DNA from: Bacteroidia bacterium
GTDB taxonomy: Bacteria; Bacteroidota; Bacteroidia; Bacteroidales; Prolixibacteraceae
Length of the DNA: 64,000 bases
Direction: 5' to 3'
Assembly (NCBI GenBank): GCA_026391315.1
Contig: JAPLDT010000014.1
Coordinates: 82,976 to 146,975, forward strand
The notes beneath the pieces were generated by a model. It saw only the letters and a program-made list of their open reading frames with translations. It searched no databases and was not told where the DNA came from. Of this stretch, positions 36,551 through 43,759 are shown in pieces. How positions within the stretch are numbered: the stretch's first letter is position 1; the number at the start of each line of letters is the position of its first letter. A program made the translations under genes and the position numbers.

Positions 36551-36646
36551 CTTTGAGAACCTTCGTGTGAGACTTTGTGACCTTGGTGGTTAATTTTTAA
36601 AATCTTACCACAAAGGTCACGAAGGGTATCACGAAGGACACAAAGT
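36551..36646. repeat. CTTTGTG/CTTCGTG inverted repeat, copy 2
   Basis: ACCTTCGTG and GACTTTGTGACCTTGGTGG on the left (36559-36590) face TACCACAAAGGTCACGAAGG on the right (36606-36625). The family is the same as at 28799-28900. It fills part of the gap between the two divergent redox genes. Confidence 0.7.
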
Positions 36647-36851
36647 AAAAGTAATGCAGCTTTCTCAAATAGAAACGTAAATCATGTTACAAAGTTGCAC
36701 CAGCACAAATAATTTGGGTTTCACTATTCGGAAGAAGTGTTGTGATTTCAGGGAAAATCCTGCTCCATAATCTGGTATTGTATAAATGTTGTTTTGTTAA
36801 TGCACTGAAAGTCAGAAGCTAAATAAATATTTAAATATTATTAACAAATAC

Positions 36852-36885
36852 ATGTTGCAACATATAATGTTTGTACATATCTTTG
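36852..36885 (+). promoter_or_regulatory. Promoter with a palindromic operator
   Basis: TATCTTTG at 36878-36885 is an exact TAnnTTTG box. TTG at 36855-36857 lies 20 bp upstream of it and is inside a perfect 12-bp palindrome ATGTTGCAACAT (36852-36863). The palindrome over the -33 box is well placed for repression. The MarR-family gene at 38442 in the same transcript direction is the natural candidate to bind it. Confidence 0.65.
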
Positions 36886-36959
36886 CGGAAATTAAAATCA
36901 TTATTAATCAAAAAAATCATATCATGAACATTTCGAAATCAAGTTAAATTGTATCCTGG

Positions 36960-37274
36960 GTGATTGCAGGATTGTTAACAGCACTTTACCTTTTTAGCGC
37001 TTCCGGCAAACTCTTTTTACATCCGGAGCAGATGGAACAGATGAAACTGGGCGACTGGCGGGTAATCATCGCGCTGGGCGAAATAACTTCGGCCCTGTTG
37101 TTCCTCTTCCCAAGGACCAACAAATACGGCACCTTACTGCTTAGTTCGTACATGGGAGGAGCCATCATCCTGCACATGACAGGAGGAATGAGCATTGCGA
37201 TGCCATCCGTTGTCCTGATACTGATTTGGGTGGTTGCCTACCTGAGGAATCCTGAGCTTTTCAAAATAAGCTAA
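36960..37274 (+). CDS. DoxX-like membrane protein with an in-frame stop near its start
   Basis: A DoxX-type four-helix membrane protein. Similarity starts upstream at ATG 36924 (MNISKSS), but TAA at 36945-36947 interrupts that frame before IVSWVIAGLLTALYLFSASGKLF. Either the protein is made from GTG 36960, losing part of the first helix, or the gene is newly inactivated, or the base is an assembly error. Downstream GDWRVIIALGEITSALLFLFP and TGGMSIAMPS are preserved. DoxX proteins are linked to quinone and thiol redox, and the flanking pirin and MarR genes fit that theme. Confidence 0.7.
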   Translation: MIAGLLTALYLFSASGKLFLHPEQMEQMKLGDWRVIIALGEITSALLFLFPRTNKYGTLLLSSYMGGAIILHMTGGMSIAMPSVVLILIWVVAYLRNPELFKIS

Positions 37275-37280
37275 AGGACT

Positions 37281-37543
37281 TTTACTTCATAACACAGAGA
37301 ATAATCCTCTAAAAATCGAGTCTCCTGGTTTACCTGGAAATTTTTGCCTTTGGATAAGCTTTAGAGAGAACACACTGAGCTCACTGAGCTAAAAAATCGC
37401 AAGCGATTTTTCTCTCTGTGGACTCCTTGTTCCTTAAGTCAGTATCAGACAATTAATAGCTTCATTGAACAGGCACTATTTTTTAGTAAATGGAATTAAT
37501 TTACTCTGTGTTAGTCTTTTAAAGATTTAAAACAGATTCTAGC
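37281..37543. repeat. Foldback repeat, ACACAGAG family, copy 2
   Basis: The plan matches 27041-27301: a left arm with AACACAGAGAATA (37290s), a central hairpin around AAAAAATCGCAAGCGATTTTT (37391-37411), and a right arm TTACTCTGTGTTAG (37501-37514) followed by TTTAAAACAGATTCTAG. It lies between the DoxX gene and the pirin gene, so they may not be simply co-transcribed. Confidence 0.7.
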
Positions 37544-37544
37544 T

Positions 37545-38423
37545 ATGTCAATAAAAAATATTGAATTGGTACTCTCTCCGCCTGAACCTCATTTTGTGGG
37601 TGACGGTTTCAGGGTACATAATTTTATTCCTGGCGGTTACCGATTGGATATGGAGCGCATGAATCCCTTTATTTTGCTGGATTATGGAGCAAAATTTTAT
37701 TTTCCCCCTTCCGATCGTCCGATGGGGGTTGGGGTTCATCCTCACCGCGGTTTTGAGACAGTAACCATTGCCTACAAAGGAAGCGTGGCCCACCACGACA
37801 GCACCGGCCAGAGCGGTGTGATTGGGGAGGGGGATGTTCAGTGGATGACTGCAGCCTCAGGTATCCTGCACAAGGAGTACCACGAAAAGGAGTTCAGCAG
37901 AAATGGGGGAGAGATGCAAATGGTTCAACTTTGGATGAACCTGCCGGCAAAGTACAAAATGTCACAGCCCAAATACCAGAGCATTACCAGCGATCAGATA
38001 GGTAAATTTGCCCTGGGAAACGGAGCAGGAACTGTTGAGGTCATTGCAGGTGAATACAGAAATGTGCAAGGTGCTGCCTCCACCTTTACTCCAGTCAACT
38101 TGTTCAATGCCAGGCTGAACAAAAATGGGAAGGCGGATTTTTCGTTTCCTGCAGCGTTCAATTCGGCTCTGTTGGTCATTGAAGGAAAAATCACTGTCAA
38201 TGGTACGGAAGAGGTGCCTACGGATCATTTTGCATTATTTCAGAACGAGGGGGAGGAGTTTGAAATTGAGTCGGAAGAGGGAGCCATTGTTCTGATCATG
38301 AGCGGCCAGGATATTAAGGAACCAATTGCCGCGCATGGCCCGTTTGTGATGAACACACGTCAGGAGATTTTTCAGGCTTTCGAAGATTACCAAAAGGGTA
38401 AGTTCGGATATTTGAAGGATTGA
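37545..38423 (+). CDS. Pirin family protein
   Basis: A 292-residue bicupin of the classical pirin type. The N-terminal cupin has FILLDYGAKF, GVGVHPHRGFETVTIAYKG with the metal-binding His residues and Glu, and ASGILHKEYHEKE. The second cupin closes with PIAAHGPFVMNTRQEI. Family roles include quercetinase activity and redox sensing. It is followed after 18 bp by a MarR regulator, which is the clearest operon link in this cluster. It is only distantly related to the pirin at 35806. Confidence 0.92.
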   Translation: MSIKNIELVLSPPEPHFVGDGFRVHNFIPGGYRLDMERMNPFILLDYGAKFYFPPSDRPMGVGVHPHRGFETVTIAYKGSVAHHDSTGQSGVIGEGDVQWMTAASGILHKEYHEKEFSRNGGEMQMVQLWMNLPAKYKMSQPKYQSITSDQIGKFALGNGAGTVEVIAGEYRNVQGAASTFTPVNLFNARLNKNGKADFSFPAAFNSALLVIEGKITVNGTEEVPTDHFALFQNEGEEFEIESEEGAIVLIMSGQDIKEPIAAHGPFVMNTRQEIFQAFEDYQKGKFGYLKD

Positions 38424-38441
38424 ATTAATTTAAAAATCAAT

Positions 38442-38927
38442 ATGTCATTAGAAGACGAATTGAAAGGGAGGTTTCGCAACGACTACCACAAAGGGATGAT
38501 CAACCTCACTTACACCACGAAGCAGTTGGGTTATGAGTTTTTTCAGAGTCTGAAAAAGCATGGACTTGCCGAGCAGCAATACAATGTGTTGCGGATCCTC
38601 CGTGGATTTCGATCCGAAGCGCCGCTTTGCATTGGATTTATCAAAGAGCGGATGCTCGACAAAGATTCTGACGTAAGCCGCATCGTGGACCGTCTGTTTG
38701 AAAAGGGATTACTTACCAGGAAGGAGAACCCCGAGGATCGGCGCCAAAAGACAGTCGAGATCACCGCTTCCGGATTGGCCTTGCTCGACAGCATGTTTGA
38801 ATGTGAGAAAACGGCGGACAAATTGCTTACCAATCTTTCGGATGAGGAGATCCGTGAACTTAACCGGTTACTGGATAAGATCAGGGCCGGTGCCAAAAAG
38901 AAATATCTAAGAATGGATATAAATTAA
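38442..38927 (+). CDS. MarR-family transcriptional regulator
   Basis: A 161-residue DNA-binding protein. The winged helix spans ~45-125: EQQYNVLRILRGF, CIGFIKERMLDKDSDVSRIVDRLFEKGLLTRKENPEDRRQKTVEIT, with the wing basic tip DRRQK. The N- and C-terminal helices form the dimer. It lies 18 bp after the pirin gene. It likely represses this gene cluster in answer to a redox or phenolic signal; the palindrome at 36852 is the candidate site. Confidence 0.92.
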   Translation: MSLEDELKGRFRNDYHKGMINLTYTTKQLGYEFFQSLKKHGLAEQQYNVLRILRGFRSEAPLCIGFIKERMLDKDSDVSRIVDRLFEKGLLTRKENPEDRRQKTVEITASGLALLDSMFECEKTADKLLTNLSDEEIRELNRLLDKIRAGAKKKYLRMDIN

Positions 38928-39072
38928 TATGTTTTGTTTTTTTGCTTGAAATAATGTATTTACTTTGAGAAGGTATAGTAAATTGTAATGATACAAAAAA
39001 TCAAATCACATGGAAAAATTAATGAAAATTCAAAGGTTTCCCTTACTATTTGAAATGACAAAGGGGGTTATA

Positions 39073-40371
39073 ATGAGCAAAATGTCAAAAGGAACTGCGA
39101 AATTGTTATTGGTTATTACTATTTTGCTTTTTCTCGCGGGCAATTCGAATGCTTTGCCAAGTTATGCCAGACAGACAGGACTGTCATGTTCGGCATGTCA
39201 TTTCTCTTTTCCTGAGCTCAATTCATTTGGACGACAGTTCAAAATGAATGGATACGTGCTTACCGGAATGAATACGATAGAGACCAAAGTGGACAGTGAC
39301 AGGGTTACCAAACTAAAATTGCTGAGTACTTTGCCATTGTCTGTTATGGTACAATCCTCTTTTACCCATATTTCCAAGAGTGTGGAAGGAGTACAGAACA
39401 ATTCTGTTGCATTACCGCAGCAGTTGAGCGTGTTTTATGCTGGTCAGGTAACTCCTCACATTGGTACATTTATTCAGATGACCTACAATGGTCAAAGCCT
39501 GGGTATGGACAATGCTGATATCAGGTATGCGAACCAGAAACTGCTTGGCTCAAAAAGCCTTACTTACGGTTTTACGCTAAACAACAATCCTGCGGTTCAG
39601 GATGTCTGGAATACGTCACCGGCCTGGAGATTTCCGTCCGCAAGTTCAAATGCCTCAGTAAATCCTGCAAAGTCGACAATCATTGAGAAACTTGGAATGC
39701 AGGTCGCGGGCTTGGGCGCTTATACCTTGTACAATAATTTTCTGTTTACGGAATTGACGCTTTACCGGTCGGCACAACAGGGAGCGGCTAATCCCGCAAA
39801 TACAACCAGTTCGATGGTTATTAGTCGTGTTGCACCATACTGGCGCGTTGCTTTGCAACATCAATATTCTAAAAATTATGTTGAACTCGGGACCTTCGGT
39901 ATCGCTTCCAATATGTATGCAAAAGGTATTTCAGGGGAGATGAGCAAAATAACAGATGTGGGATTTGATTTCCAATTTGAGCGCCGTTTGGCAATAGGTG
40001 CCTTTTCCTTACATTCTTCACTTATCAATGAAACGGAGGTACGTGATACCTCCAGCACCCAAAGTGTAAAAATTAATTACAATTCCTTTAAGGTAGACGG
40101 CAACCTCTATTTAAACAATGGATTGGGTGCAACCCTGGGCTATTTTAATACCAAAGGGGCTGTGGATGAGAAGGTGGGAAGTGCAAATAACAAGCCTGAT
40201 AGCAACGGTTTCATAGCGCAACTCGAATACCTGCCATGGTACAATACTAAGTTTGCATTGCAATATGTGGCTTACAACAAATTTGATGGCAACAAAAATA
40301 ATTATGATGACAATGGTAGAAATTCCAAGAACAACAACACCCTCTACCTACTCGTTTGGCTTAACTTTTAA
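39073..40371 (+). CDS. Exported protein with one heme c motif and a beta-barrel-like C-terminus
   Basis: About 432 residues from ATG 39073, which has a good AAGGGGG ribosome site and gives a normal signal peptide (1-27); a longer form from 39010 is possible. The first mature segment has a single c-type heme site C39-S-A-C42-H43 (TGLSCSACHFSFPELNSFG). The rest is rich in alternating hydrophobic residues and ends LYLLVWLNF, as in outer-membrane barrels. It could be a porin-cytochrome-like electron conduit or a heme-carrying channel. It is followed after 14 bp by a cytochrome c gene. Confidence 0.75.
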   Translation: MSKMSKGTAKLLLVITILLFLAGNSNALPSYARQTGLSCSACHFSFPELNSFGRQFKMNGYVLTGMNTIETKVDSDRVTKLKLLSTLPLSVMVQSSFTHISKSVEGVQNNSVALPQQLSVFYAGQVTPHIGTFIQMTYNGQSLGMDNADIRYANQKLLGSKSLTYGFTLNNNPAVQDVWNTSPAWRFPSASSNASVNPAKSTIIEKLGMQVAGLGAYTLYNNFLFTELTLYRSAQQGAANPANTTSSMVISRVAPYWRVALQHQYSKNYVELGTFGIASNMYAKGISGEMSKITDVGFDFQFERRLAIGAFSLHSSLINETEVRDTSSTQSVKINYNSFKVDGNLYLNNGLGATLGYFNTKGAVDEKVGSANNKPDSNGFIAQLEYLPWYNTKFALQYVAYNKFDGNKNNYDDNGRNSKNNNTLYLLVWLNF

Positions 40372-40385
40372 TTGAATAGAAGAAT

Positions 40386-40865
40386 ATGAGAAAAACATTC
40401 TTGATCACGGGTATTGCGATTGCTTTGATTTTATTATTGAATCCCGGTTTTTTGAAGGCAAAATCTTCGGTCATAAATCATGCTGAGTTTGCCGGACTTT
40501 CCTTACCCGATGAGTCTATGGATCAACAGGAGAAAGATCTTGGAATTGGGCCTGTCAAAAGTGTAGTACTAGGTCCCCTGAACAGCAAAATGGCAGGTGA
40601 GGGAAAGGTAATCTACACCAATCAGTGCATCATGTGCCATGATATTGATCAAAATAAGTTGGGACCTGCACTGAAGAATGTAACCAAGACACGTACACCG
40701 GAATACATCATGAATATTCTTTTAAATCCGGTTCAGATGCAGAAGGAGAATGCAACGGTCAAGGCATTACTTGCTAAATACAACAATTTGCCAATGCCCG
40801 ATCCGGCGCTTAATCAGGCCAAAGCCAGATCTGTGCTCGAATACCTACGGTCTTTGGTGAAATAG
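40386..40865 (+). CDS. Monoheme c-type cytochrome
   Basis: A 159-residue exported cytochrome. A signal peptide or anchor is at ~1-25. The heme site is C81-I-M-C84-H85 in YTNQCIMCHDIDQNKLGP, and a Met near residue 137 in NLPMPDPALNQAKARSVLEYL is the likely sixth ligand. It is a small soluble carrier in the periplasm, probably the partner of the heme-barrel protein encoded 14 bp upstream. A terminator follows. Confidence 0.9.
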   Translation: MRKTFLITGIAIALILLLNPGFLKAKSSVINHAEFAGLSLPDESMDQQEKDLGIGPVKSVVLGPLNSKMAGEGKVIYTNQCIMCHDIDQNKLGPALKNVTKTRTPEYIMNILLNPVQMQKENATVKALLAKYNNLPMPDPALNQAKARSVLEYLRSLVK

Positions 40866-40891
40866 AGAACTCCATATCCGGATAGTGAATT

Positions 40892-40936
40892 TCCACTGTT
40901 GTGTCAGATTTGTATGACTCAACAGTGGATTTTTTT
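40892..40936 (+). terminator. Rho-independent terminator after the cytochrome pair
   Basis: The stem TCCACTGTTG (40892-40901) pairs with CAACAGTGGA (40920-40929), with further TGTCA/TGAC pairing inside, followed by a run of seven T. It ends the 39073-40865 unit. Confidence 0.85.
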
Positions 40937-41022
40937 GTTGAAAATTCCACAAACAAAAGCGATCTTAAACTTTAAGTTCATTCCTGGGTATTTACAATTA
41001 GCTATGTTTATAATCTATTACC

Positions 41023-43116
41023 CTAATTCTCTTCGATTATCATCACGTCCCAGGGACCAATTTCGAGCGATGCCCCCGAAGCAACAGCTTTTCCTGAAGT
41101 TAATTCATTTCCGGCTTTGTGCGGATAAACCAAACTTGATTTTTGCGAGCTGTAGTTGTAATAATAATGTACCTTTTTGCCGGCATCGTTCACACCGCTT
41201 TTGGTTACAAGCGGCCAGTGCAAATTCTGATCAACCGTTTTAATTCCGGCACGCTCCATTTCCTGAAGTATCAATTTTTCCTGAATGAGGTCCGAGACCC
41301 CGGTCCCTTCGTAAAGTAAAGTTCCTTTTCCAAAGTTATTAATCGTGATAGCCGGGTATTTGCCAAAATAGGGATGATCGTAATATGCCAAAGGTTTGGC
41401 GGTTTCAGGAATCAGGTATTCCCCCCAGTCAAATACTTTGTTTGATGCTTCGTCGACCTTGAAAGGATTGTCCTTCAAGCTTAATTCCTTGAAATTGGTG
41501 AATTCCTGGTAATAGAAACCACAGGCCTTGCGAAGTGGTCCGGGAGCCAGCATCGGACGGACCATTGAATTTTCGTCGCAGAAACCGCTCTTGAACTGCA
41601 TAATTACATGACCGCCATTTTCAACATACTTGCTGATTTTATTCAGCAGATCATCGCTGGCAATATACAAAGCAGGTATTATGACAAGATCATAATTCTC
41701 GAATTTGGCATTTTCAGGAAAGATGAAATCTACTCCCACATTGTTGCGGAACAAGACTTTGTGAAACTGCCCAACCAATTCGTTGCGGTAAATATTGGAC
41801 GAACCTCCCCACATATCAGTTTTCCCGTTTTTGAAAGGCATGATATTTAGGGCTGCATTGGCATCGTGGCTGAACAAGATAGCCACTTTATTGGTGATTT
41901 TCAGGTTAACCAACTTTTTGCCAAACTGCTGAATTTCGTGTGCCGTTCTCGAGTATTCGGCATAAGCCCGGTTTGGTTGCAGGTCGTGCGACAAGACACC
42001 TTTCCAGTATGTCTCCTGACCGTAATGAATTGAATGCCAATGCCAGTATTCAATCATATTGGCGCCCGAACCCATGTGCGCATAAACGTTCATGCGCAGT
42101 TGCCCTTCGTATGGAGGTAACTGCGATTTAGAATCCCAGCCAATGGTTTGCGCGTTGGTTTCGGTGATCAGGTAGTTCTTCATTTTCACTGAACGGAAAA
42201 AGTCGCCTGCAAATGCGATCTCGTCGCCGGTCAGGTTATCCTGTGACCCGTGATACACATTCACGGCCATAATATCCATCTTTTTCGAAGTTTCAATCTG
42301 GTCGATGTCCTGAACCGATGGCATAAAACAATGGGTGATAAACTGATCGGGACGTTTGTATTCGCCTACAATTCCGGCTTGCCAGGTCAGGTAATCGGCC
42401 ACGGTTTTGCGTTTGAAACGTTCCCATTCCAATTTGTAGGCCGTATTGGTTATGCCATCTTTTTCAGGAAATTCGTCCCAGCCGTTGATGGTCATTCCCC
42501 AGTAATTCAATCCCCAGATTTTATTCAGGTTTTCTGTTGTTCCAAATTTTTTCTTCAGATAATCGATAAAGCTGATGTGAAAATCGTAGTTGTTTACACC
42601 GTAAGATGTGGTTTCATTATCGACCTGATAGCCAATGATGGCAGGATGTTTGGCGTAATGCTCCATCATTTTCCGGATAATCCGCTCAGAATAAAACAGG
42701 AAAGTCGGATTGGTGATGTCCATATTCTGACGAATTCCGTAATAAGCCTTACCGCCTTTTTCATAATTGACCAGTACCTCCGGATGCTTGTGCCACAACC
42801 AGGCAGGCATCGAATAGGTTGGTGTTCCAAGAATGACTTTGATGCCATTGGCATGAAGGCCGTCAATGATCCGGTCCATCCAAGCAAAATCGAATTCGCC
42901 TTCGCGGGGTTCGAACAAACTCCAGGTCGATTCGCCCAAACGAACGACCGACATTCCCGATTCTTTCATCAGTTTCAGGTCGTCAGCAAGGCGGTCGGAT
43001 GGCATGTATTCCTGATAATATGCTGCACCATAGAGTACATTGTTCATTTTGGGAGGTTGCCCGATCAATGTTTCGGTACAAATCAGGAGTATCAACAGGA
43101 GGATTTGGTTTTTCAT
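41023..43116 (-). CDS. Exported GH42 beta-galactosidase-like enzyme
   Basis: A 697-residue glycosidase with a signal peptide (1-19). The GH42 barrel starts at YGAAYYQEYMPSDRLADDLKLMKESGMSVVRLGE. The acid/base is Glu168 in QVDNETTSYG and the nucleophile is Glu319 in LITETNAQ. Domain B (trimer domain) around 400-600 includes VAILFSHDANAAL, and a C-terminal beta domain closes the chain. GH42 enzymes remove terminal beta-galactosyl residues from plant or host glycans. Export is unusual for GH42 in many bacteria but common in Bacteroidota. Possible -7 box TAAATTTG at 43149-43156 on the minus strand. Confidence 0.9.
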   Translation of the reverse strand: MKNQILLLILLICTETLIGQPPKMNNVLYGAAYYQEYMPSDRLADDLKLMKESGMSVVRLGESTWSLFEPREGEFDFAWMDRIIDGLHANGIKVILGTPTYSMPAWLWHKHPEVLVNYEKGGKAYYGIRQNMDITNPTFLFYSERIIRKMMEHYAKHPAIIGYQVDNETTSYGVNNYDFHISFIDYLKKKFGTTENLNKIWGLNYWGMTINGWDEFPEKDGITNTAYKLEWERFKRKTVADYLTWQAGIVGEYKRPDQFITHCFMPSVQDIDQIETSKKMDIMAVNVYHGSQDNLTGDEIAFAGDFFRSVKMKNYLITETNAQTIGWDSKSQLPPYEGQLRMNVYAHMGSGANMIEYWHWHSIHYGQETYWKGVLSHDLQPNRAYAEYSRTAHEIQQFGKKLVNLKITNKVAILFSHDANAALNIMPFKNGKTDMWGGSSNIYRNELVGQFHKVLFRNNVGVDFIFPENAKFENYDLVIIPALYIASDDLLNKISKYVENGGHVIMQFKSGFCDENSMVRPMLAPGPLRKACGFYYQEFTNFKELSLKDNPFKVDEASNKVFDWGEYLIPETAKPLAYYDHPYFGKYPAITINNFGKGTLLYEGTGVSDLIQEKLILQEMERAGIKTVDQNLHWPLVTKSGVNDAGKKVHYYYNYSSQKSSLVYPHKAGNELTSGKAVASGASLEIGPWDVMIIEEN

Positions 43117-43350
43117 GACAGCATACTTTTTAGCGTTGGATAGATGGACAAATTTAACAAATTGGCGAGAACTTGGTTTGAGTTAATCCTAAACTCCATT
43201 TATTCTTTCTGATTGATTTTCTTTCAATGTGATTTTTTGAATAAATATGTGAATGATGTAAACCTTTCCTACAATTGTATAATACTTTATGAAAATAGTG
43301 GCCTCAACTTTGTTAAAGTATAATTTATAAACAACGCAAAAATCAGTATC

Positions 43351-43605
43351 ATGGAAACAATAAAAAAGTTGAGAGTCACAATTGCATTAAAATCTATGTT
43401 TGTCATCCTTTTACTTTCCTCGATAACTATCATGTCCTCTTGTACCGCCGTATTTCCTGCACGATATGACAGTAACGGAGTTAGGATTGAGCGTCAAGGC
43501 CGCAGTGACCGTCAACAACGCCGTAATGACCGTAATGACCGCCGTAATGACCGTAATGATCGCAATAATGACCGTAATGACCGCAATAATCCTGATAATA
43601 AGTAG
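43351..43605 (+). CDS. Small lipoprotein with NDR-rich repetitive tail
   Basis: An 84-residue protein with a basic start, a hydrophobic segment and lipobox IMSSC (Cys31). Residues ~48-84 are a run of near-repeats of the unit NDR (RRNDRNDRRNDRNDRNNDR), coded by imperfect tandem repeats of CGTAATGAC. The tail is polar and very basic/acidic mixed, so it is probably disordered. The repeat can grow or shrink by slippage in multiples of 3. No function is known. Confidence 0.7.
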   Translation: METIKKLRVTIALKSMFVILLLSSITIMSSCTAVFPARYDSNGVRIERQGRSDRQQRRNDRNDRRNDRNDRNNDRNDRNNPDNK

Positions 43606-43759
43606 AATAACTTGAATCGTGTTGTGTCTTAACCCCCGATAAATTGGACCGATCTTTCAAAAAGGTTTGAGTTCAAATTGTGATTTGTATTTATATGGAA
43701 ATGCCAACAAAATTCAAGCACAAACGTATACCCATGTAATAATGTCAGATTAGGAAAGT

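Noticed and set aside
40899..41243. 114-codon frame after the cytochrome gene
   Set aside because: It starts in the terminator and runs antisense into the GH42 3' end; no family features.
42250..43143. 297-codon open frame opposite the GH42 gene
   Set aside because: It is fully antisense to a gene with both catalytic Glu residues; the protein has no family features.
43520..43600. CRISPR-like tandem repeats
   Set aside because: The units are 9-12 bp, contiguous and in-frame coding, with no spacers and no cas genes.
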